From assembly GCF_030499515.1 (NCBI RefSeq), contig NZ_JASTWJ010000001.1, positions 7,358,001 to 7,422,000 on the forward strand: a DNA stretch of 64,000 nucleotides. Reading direction: 5' to 3'. This stretch comes from Streptomyces sp. DT2A-34 (lineage in GTDB: Bacteria; Actinomycetota; Actinomycetes; Streptomycetales; Streptomycetaceae). The notes beneath the pieces were generated by a model, which searched no databases, had not been told where the DNA came from, and saw nothing but the letters and a program-made list of their open reading frames with translations. A program made the position numbers and the translations under genes. This document shows positions 59,452-64,000 of the stretch, piece after piece (position 1 is the first letter of the stretch; the number at the start of each line of letters is the position of its first letter).

Positions 59452-59943
59452 GTGGCCAACTTATTCGGACTGATCGCATCCGTCGGTGTGGTGGTGTCAC
59501 TGCTCGTCGCGGCCTGGCAGACGCGGGAACTTGCCCGGCAGACCGCCATCAACAACGGCATCGCAGGTGCGGCCGCCATCTACAACGGCATTGAGCGGAT
59601 CCAGCACTTCGAGAGCTACATCACCGCAGAACCCTGGCTGCACGCCCACTTCTACGAGAATGCCGATCTCCCGGCGGACGAAAATCAGCGTGTCCGTGTT
59701 CTCGCTCTCTCGCGCATGCTCGCTGACGTGCTGACGTATGGCCTCATGATCTCCATACTCAACCCCGAGATGCGGGGTTACGGGGGCTGGAAGAACTTCG
59801 CGCTGGAGATGCGTAGCACGTGCCCCTCGCTGGTGGAGGTCGTGAACGAACACCCGGAGTGGTGGCCGGCACTCGCAGAACATTGGGCGGCGAACCCGCG
59901 CTCAGGGGAGGGCCGAGCGGCAACGGCAGTGGGCTCGACGTAG
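59452..59943 (+). CDS. Small membrane-anchored protein of unknown function
   Basis: 163 residues with an N-terminal hydrophobic helix (FGLIASVGVVVSLLVAAWQT), then a polar alpha-helical domain ('RELARQTAINNGIAGAAAIY', 'FYENADLPADENQRVRVLAL') and 'GYGGWKNFALEMRSTCPSLV'. It resembles Streptomyces proteins annotated as DUF6082-like; this is recollection, not a match. Noticeably less G/C-biased at third positions than its neighbours (for example AACAACGGCATC, ATTGAGCGG), hinting at recent acquisition. GTG at 59452. Confidence 0.75.
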   Translation: MANLFGLIASVGVVVSLLVAAWQTRELARQTAINNGIAGAAAIYNGIERIQHFESYITAEPWLHAHFYENADLPADENQRVRVLALSRMLADVLTYGLMISILNPEMRGYGGWKNFALEMRSTCPSLVEVVNEHPEWWPALAEHWAANPRSGEGRAATAVGST

Positions 59944-59998
59944 TGAGCGCCGCTGTGCCGAGGCGCCCGGCACTCGCATGTCCACGGAGGCGGTCCGG

Positions 59999-60457
59999 CT
60001 ACTTCTCCTGCTGCCGCTGGGCGGCCAGCTGAGCCAGCAGCTGGTGCAGCGGCTCCGTCGCCCGGCGCCGGTACTCCTGGATCGACCACCCGTTGCCGTC
60101 CGGGTCCGTGAAGTACATGAACGTGGCGCCGTCGTCGGGGGCGTACTGGACGGGCTCCGACACCTCCAGCCCCCGCTCCACCAGCTCCGCCCGCGCCGCC
60201 TTGATGTCGGCGACGCACAGCTGGAGTCCCTGGTAGGAACCGGGCTCGGGCTTGGTCTCGCCCTTGGTCAGGTCCCAGATGCTGTCGCCGAGCGCGATCG
60301 AACAGCCCGAGCCGGGAGGCGTCAGCTGGACGATCCGCATGCCCGGCATGACCTCCTGGTCGATGTCGACGTGGAAACCGACCTTGTCCCGGTAGAAGTC
60401 GCGGGCCCGGTCGATGTCGCTCACGGGCAGCGGGATCACTTCGAGCGTGAAGTCCAT
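59999..60457 (-). CDS. VOC-superfamily (glyoxalase/bleomycin-resistance-like) protein
   Basis: 152 residues, two beta-alpha-beta-beta-beta modules. 'PLPVSDIDRARDFYRDKVGF' is the first module, 'LQLCVADIKAARAELVERGL' the second, and 'ATFMYFTDPDGNGWSIQEYR' is the D-P-D-G-N-x-W-x-I/L-Q-E signature with the metal Glu. The first-module metal ligand is less clear. Function unknown; the C-terminal tail is Gln-rich. ATG 60457 with GGAGGA upstream. Confidence 0.92.
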   Translation of the reverse strand: MDFTLEVIPLPVSDIDRARDFYRDKVGFHVDIDQEVMPGMRIVQLTPPGSGCSIALGDSIWDLTKGETKPEPGSYQGLQLCVADIKAARAELVERGLEVSEPVQYAPDDGATFMYFTDPDGNGWSIQEYRRRATEPLHQLLAQLAAQRQQEK

Positions 60458-60559
60458 CGCTGGTCCTCCAAGATGACGGATCTGGCTGAACGGCTCCCCC
60501 ATACCGAAGCGGAAAACGATGCTCTGCGCCACCGCGAAGACCACGTTCCGCTACTTCCA

Positions 60560-60690
60560 AGGCACCGGCGTCCATGCGGCCCCTCCGGCCTGCGGCCCCT
60601 CCCCGGCCTGCGGCCCCTCCGGCCTGCGGCCTCCAGACCCCCGCTTCGGCCCTGAACGGGCCTCGTCCTCAAACGCCGGACAGGCTGAAA
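60560..60690. repeat. Third copy of the intergenic hairpin-repeat family, with GC-rich tandem units
   Basis: GCGGCCCCTCC-type units (three or four near 60575-60630) lead into a stretch that, reversed, is nearly identical to 25552-25620 (CGCTTCGGCCCTGAACGGGC, then CTCGTCCTCAAACGCCGGAC). No gene is seen in 60458-61002 apart from this and the glnE leader. Confidence 0.7.
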
Positions 60691-61002
60691 TCGCCTGGGC
60701 CGACGCGCAGCCCCACGCACCCGCAGCCGCCCACGGCGGGAAGGGGACGTGCCGGGGGTGTCCGCCCGCAGAGTCCGGTGTCAAGAAACGGCACCTCTAG
60801 CGCAAGGCCCACCACCGGACCGAGGACGGACACCCCCCGGCACGGCCCCGACCCACCCCCCACCCGCAGGCGCCACGCGCACCCCCACCGGACAGCAACG
60901 GGCCGCCGCAGGCACCCCGCCCAAGCCCAGCGCAGCGGTTAGGCTCAACCGCGTACGACCTTGATCGGGCGCGCACGACCCCGATCGGACAGGAGGCCGA
61001 GC

Positions 61003-64000
61003 ATGACGGCGCCGGGGCGCAGGAGCAGTACCTTCAGTCGGCTGCTGCGGCACGGATTCACCGACCCCTCGGCCGCCGAGCGCCTCCTGGACAGCGCCGA
61101 GGTCGCGCCGATCAGGAACGACCCGGTGCTCCTGGAGGCCCTGGGCGCCACAGCCGACCCGGATCTGGCCCTGCAAGGTCTCGTACGGCTGCTCGAAGCA
61201 CAGCCCGACCCCGTCGCCCAGCGGGAGCTGCTCGACACGGTGATAGCGGCCAAGCCCCTGCGCGACCGCCTGCTCGGCGTGCTCGGCGCCTCCACCGCGC
61301 TCGCCGACCACCTCGCCCGGCACCCGAGCGACTGGCAGGCGCTGGTCATGTACGAGCCGCGGGACCTGCACCCCGAGGTGGAGGAGTTCGAGCGCGGCCT
61401 CGCCGAGGCCACCGACCCGGTGTCGCTGCGCGTCGCCTACCGCCGCTGCTTGCTGTCCATCGCCGCACGTGACGTGTGCGGCACCACCGACGTGGCCCAG
61501 ACGGCCGCCGAACTCGCCGACCTCGCCACCGCGACCCTGCGCGCGGCGCTCGCCATCGCCCGCGCGGCGGCCCTGCAGGACGCCGCGCAGTGCCGGCTCG
61601 CGGTGATCGCGATGGGCAAGTGCGGGGGCCACGAGCTGAACTACGTCTCCGACGTCGACGTGATCTTCGTGGGCGAAGCCGTCGACGGCGCCGACGAGGG
61701 CAAGGCGCTGCGGTCCGCCACCAAGCTCGCCTCGCACATGATGCGGATCTGCTCCGAGACGACCGTGGAGGGGTCGATCTGGCCCGTGGACGCCAACCTG
61801 CGCCCCGAGGGCAGGAACGGCCCCTTGGTGCGCACGCTCAGCAGCCACCTCGCCTACTACCAGCGCTGGGCCAAGACCTGGGAGTTCCAGGCGCTGCTCA
61901 AGGCACACCCCGTGGCGGGCGACATCGAACTGGGCGAGGAGTACGTCGCCGCGCTGGAGCCCCTGGTCTGGAAGGCCGCCGAGCGGGAGAACTTCGTCGC
62001 CGACGTGCAGAAGATGCGCCGCCGGGTCGTGGAGAACATCCCCGTGGCCGAGCTGGACCGCCAGCTCAAGCTCGGTCCGGGAGGCCTGCGCGACGTCGAG
62101 TTCGCCGTACAGCTGCTGCAGCTGGTGCACGGCCGCGACGACGCCTCCCTGCGCAGCGGCACCACCCTGGACGCCCTCAGCGCGCTCGCCGCCGGCGGCT
62201 ACGTCGGCCGCGCCGACGCCGCGCAGCTCGACGCCGCCTACCGCTTCCTGCGCTCCATGGAGCACCGCATCCAGCTCTACCGGCTGCGCCGGACGCACCT
62301 GGTGCCCGAGGACGAGGCCGACCTGCGCCGCATCGGCCGCTCCCTCGGCCTGCGCACCGACCCGGTCGCCGAGCTGAACCGCGAATGGAAACGGCACGCG
62401 AGCGCCGTACGGCGGCTGCACGAGAAGCTCTTCTACCGTCCGCTGCTCGACGCGGTCGCCCAACTCGCCCCGGGTGAGGCGCGGTTGAGTGCCGAGGCGG
62501 CGCGGGAACGGATGATCGCGCTCGGATACGCCGACCCCGCCTCCGCCATGCGCCACCTGGAGGCGCTGGCCTCCGGCGTCACCCGCAAGGCGGCGATCCA
62601 ACGCACCCTGCTGCCGGTCCTGCTGGGCTGGTTCGCGGACTCGGCGGACCCGGACGCGGGGCTGCTGAACTTCCGCAAGGTGTCGGACGCGCTCGGCAAG
62701 ACCCCTTGGTATCTGCGGCTGTTGCGGGACGAGGGCGCCGCCGCCGAGAACCTCGCCCGCGTCCTGTCGGCGGGCCGCCTCGCCCCCGACCTGCTGATGC
62801 GGGCACCCGAGGCGGTGGCGCTGCTCGGGGACGGCGACGGCGGCACCGGTCATCTGGAGCCGCGCTCACGCAGCCACCTGGAGCAGGAGATCCTCGCCGC
62901 GGTCGGCCGCGCGGACGGCGCCGTACAGGGGGTCACGGCGGCACGCGGCGTGCGGCGCCGCGAGCTGTTCCGTACGGCCGCCGCCGACATCGTCGACTCC
63001 TACGGCACCGAGACGAAGCCCGCCGAGGCCGACCAGGGCGCCCTCGTCGACCGCGTCGGCGCCGCGGTGTCGGACCTGACGGCGGCGACGCTCGCGGGCA
63101 CGCTCCGGGCCGTCGTCAGGGAGGGCTGGGGCGACACCCTGCCCACCCGTTTCGCGATCATCGGCATGGGCCGCTTCGGCGGGCACGAACTGGGCTACGG
63201 CAGTGACGCGGACGTTCTGTTCGTGCATGAGCCGCGGGACGGCGTGGAGGAGCAGGAGGCCGCGCAGGCCGCGAACCGGGTGGTCGCGGAGATGCGCCGG
63301 CTGCTGCAGATCCCGAGCTCGGATCCGCCTCTGCTGATCGACGCCGACCTGCGGCCGGAGGGCAAGTCGGGTCCGCTGGTGCGCACGCTGAACTCGTACG
63401 AGGCGTACTACCGCCGCTGGTCCCTGGTCTGGGAGTCGCAGGCGCTGCTGCGGGCCGAGGCGGTGGCCGGGGACGAGGATCTGGGGCGCCGTTTCATCGA
63501 CCTGATCGATCCCCTGCGCTACCCCGCGGAGGGGCTCGGCGAGGACGCCGTGCGCGAGATCCGGCGGCTGAAGGCCCGCATGGAGTCCGAGCGCATGCCG
63601 CGCGGCGCCGACCCCAAGCTGCACACCAAACTCGGTCCCGGCGGGCTCTCCGACGTCGAGTGGACCGTTCAGCTCTTCCAGCTCCAGCACGGCTGGGCCG
63701 AGCCGGGATTGCGTACGACGCGGACGCGGGAAGCGCTCGCCGCCGCGTGTGCGGCCGGGCTCATCCCGGCGGAGGAGGCGGCGATCCTCGACGAGGCGTG
63801 GGTGCTGGCGACGCGGGTGCGCAATGCCGTGATGCTCGTGCGGGGGCGGGCCGGGGACACGTTTCCGTCGGATCCGCGTGAGCTGGCGGCCGTGGGGCGC
63901 TACCTGGGGTGGGAGCCCGGTCACGTGGGGGACATGCTCGATGCGTATCGGCGTACTGCGCGTCGGGCGCGGGGCGTTGTGGAGGAGCTGTTCTACGGGG
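61003..64000 (+). CDS. glnE: Bifunctional glutamine synthetase adenylyltransferase/deadenylase, partial
   Basis: At least 999 codons, running off the right edge. Two nucleotidyltransferase domains are seen. The N-terminal (deadenylylating) domain has 'MGKCGGHELNYVSDVDVIFV' and the C-terminal (adenylylating) domain 'MGRFGGHELGYGSDADVLFV'; both keep the metal Asp pair (S-D-x-D). Each is followed by the R-P-E-G motif ('DANLRPEGRNGPLVRTL', 'DADLRPEGKSGPLVRTL'), and helical regions include 'LKLGPGGLRDVEFAVQLLQL' and 'TKLGPGGLSDVEWTVQLFQL'. GlnE adjusts GlnA1 activity to nitrogen supply. AGGAGG lies six nt before ATG 61003. Confidence 0.96.
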   Translation, partial: MTAPGRRSSTFSRLLRHGFTDPSAAERLLDSAEVAPIRNDPVLLEALGATADPDLALQGLVRLLEAQPDPVAQRELLDTVIAAKPLRDRLLGVLGASTALADHLARHPSDWQALVMYEPRDLHPEVEEFERGLAEATDPVSLRVAYRRCLLSIAARDVCGTTDVAQTAAELADLATATLRAALAIARAAALQDAAQCRLAVIAMGKCGGHELNYVSDVDVIFVGEAVDGADEGKALRSATKLASHMMRICSETTVEGSIWPVDANLRPEGRNGPLVRTLSSHLAYYQRWAKTWEFQALLKAHPVAGDIELGEEYVAALEPLVWKAAERENFVADVQKMRRRVVENIPVAELDRQLKLGPGGLRDVEFAVQLLQLVHGRDDASLRSGTTLDALSALAAGGYVGRADAAQLDAAYRFLRSMEHRIQLYRLRRTHLVPEDEADLRRIGRSLGLRTDPVAELNREWKRHASAVRRLHEKLFYRPLLDAVAQLAPGEARLSAEAARERMIALGYADPASAMRHLEALASGVTRKAAIQRTLLPVLLGWFADSADPDAGLLNFRKVSDALGKTPWYLRLLRDEGAAAENLARVLSAGRLAPDLLMRAPEAVALLGDGDGGTGHLEPRSRSHLEQEILAAVGRADGAVQGVTAARGVRRRELFRTAAADIVDSYGTETKPAEADQGALVDRVGAAVSDLTAATLAGTLRAVVREGWGDTLPTRFAIIGMGRFGGHELGYGSDADVLFVHEPRDGVEEQEAAQAANRVVAEMRRLLQIPSSDPPLLIDADLRPEGKSGPLVRTLNSYEAYYRRWSLVWESQALLRAEAVAGDEDLGRRFIDLIDPLRYPAEGLGEDAVREIRRLKARMESERMPRGADPKLHTKLGPGGLSDVEWTVQLFQLQHGWAEPGLRTTRTREALAAACAAGLIPAEEAAILDEAWVLATRVRNAVMLVRGRAGDTFPSDPRELAAVGRYLGWEPGHVGDMLDAYRRTARRARGVVEELFYG

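Noticed and set aside
1..64000. CRISPR arrays, insertion sequences, tRNA or rRNA genes, integrase sites
   Set aside because: No regular repeat-spacer pattern, transposase, cloverleaf-like or ribosomal sequence was recognised on reading; a tool search would be needed to exclude short tRNAs.

Overview
The window is a stretch of high-GC actinobacterial chromosome that is almost certainly Streptomyces. Evidence for this is the strong third-position G/C bias, the gene families present (YrbE/Mce operon, AfsR-like regulator, S53 protease, F420-dependent NpdG, DUF3105, NsrR with a three-cysteine cluster site, non-canonical GlnA2 next to GlnE) and the typical Streptomyces intergenic hairpin repeats. 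No rRNA, tRNA, CRISPR array or intact insertion sequence was recognised. The window starts inside the last mce gene and ends inside glnE.

1-9.4 kb holds a complete minus-strand lipid-import (Mce) operon: ATPase, two YrbE permeases and six Mce proteins (the last is cut by the window edge), nearly all joined by 4-bp start/stop overlaps. 9.4-12 kb holds a sigma factor with transmembrane segments and a long proline-rich tail, then a secreted lytic transglycosylase. The mce operon and the transglycosylase gene carry the same two-block promoter-like element with identical spacing, so this cluster may be one cell-envelope regulon centred on the sigma factor. 12-15.3 kb looks like an accessory insertion: a divergent pair of a membrane protein and an alpha/beta hydrolase, followed by fragments of a response regulator and a second gene.

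15-27 kb is mixed metabolism: MazG-like hydrolase, YciI-like protein, DoxX, NTF2-like protein, SDR, Tat-exported PhoD phosphatase, Gfo/Idh/MocA oxidoreductase, a Bcr/CflA-type drug exporter broken by a stop and a frameshift, a serine hydrolase, an Rsm22-type methyltransferase, a TetR regulator and a primase-polymerase-like protein. Repeat-rich spacers lie at 24.06-24.26 and 25.26-25.75 kb.

27-34.3 kb is an iron/heme island: a lipoprotein, an EfeB-EfeU fusion that looks like a deletion product, EfeO, heme ABC transporter subunits HmuV and HmuU without a binding protein, a PhzF-like protein and heme oxygenase. Three DmdR/IdeR-type iron boxes precede efeO, hmuU and the heme oxygenase gene.

34.3-49.3 kb contains methionine aminopeptidase, two MFS transporters, a sialidase, npdG, a site-2 protease-like protein, a 1098-residue AfsR-like regulator, a drug-type ABC transporter and an EEP-family phosphatase. 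49.4-51.8 kb is a TetR/EmrB-QacA efflux pair with a clear operator. 52-64 kb contains panB, a GNAT acetyltransferase, a secreted S53 peptidase, a DUF3105-DUF305 pair divergent from nsrR, the glutamine-synthetase-like glnA2, a VOC protein and glnE.
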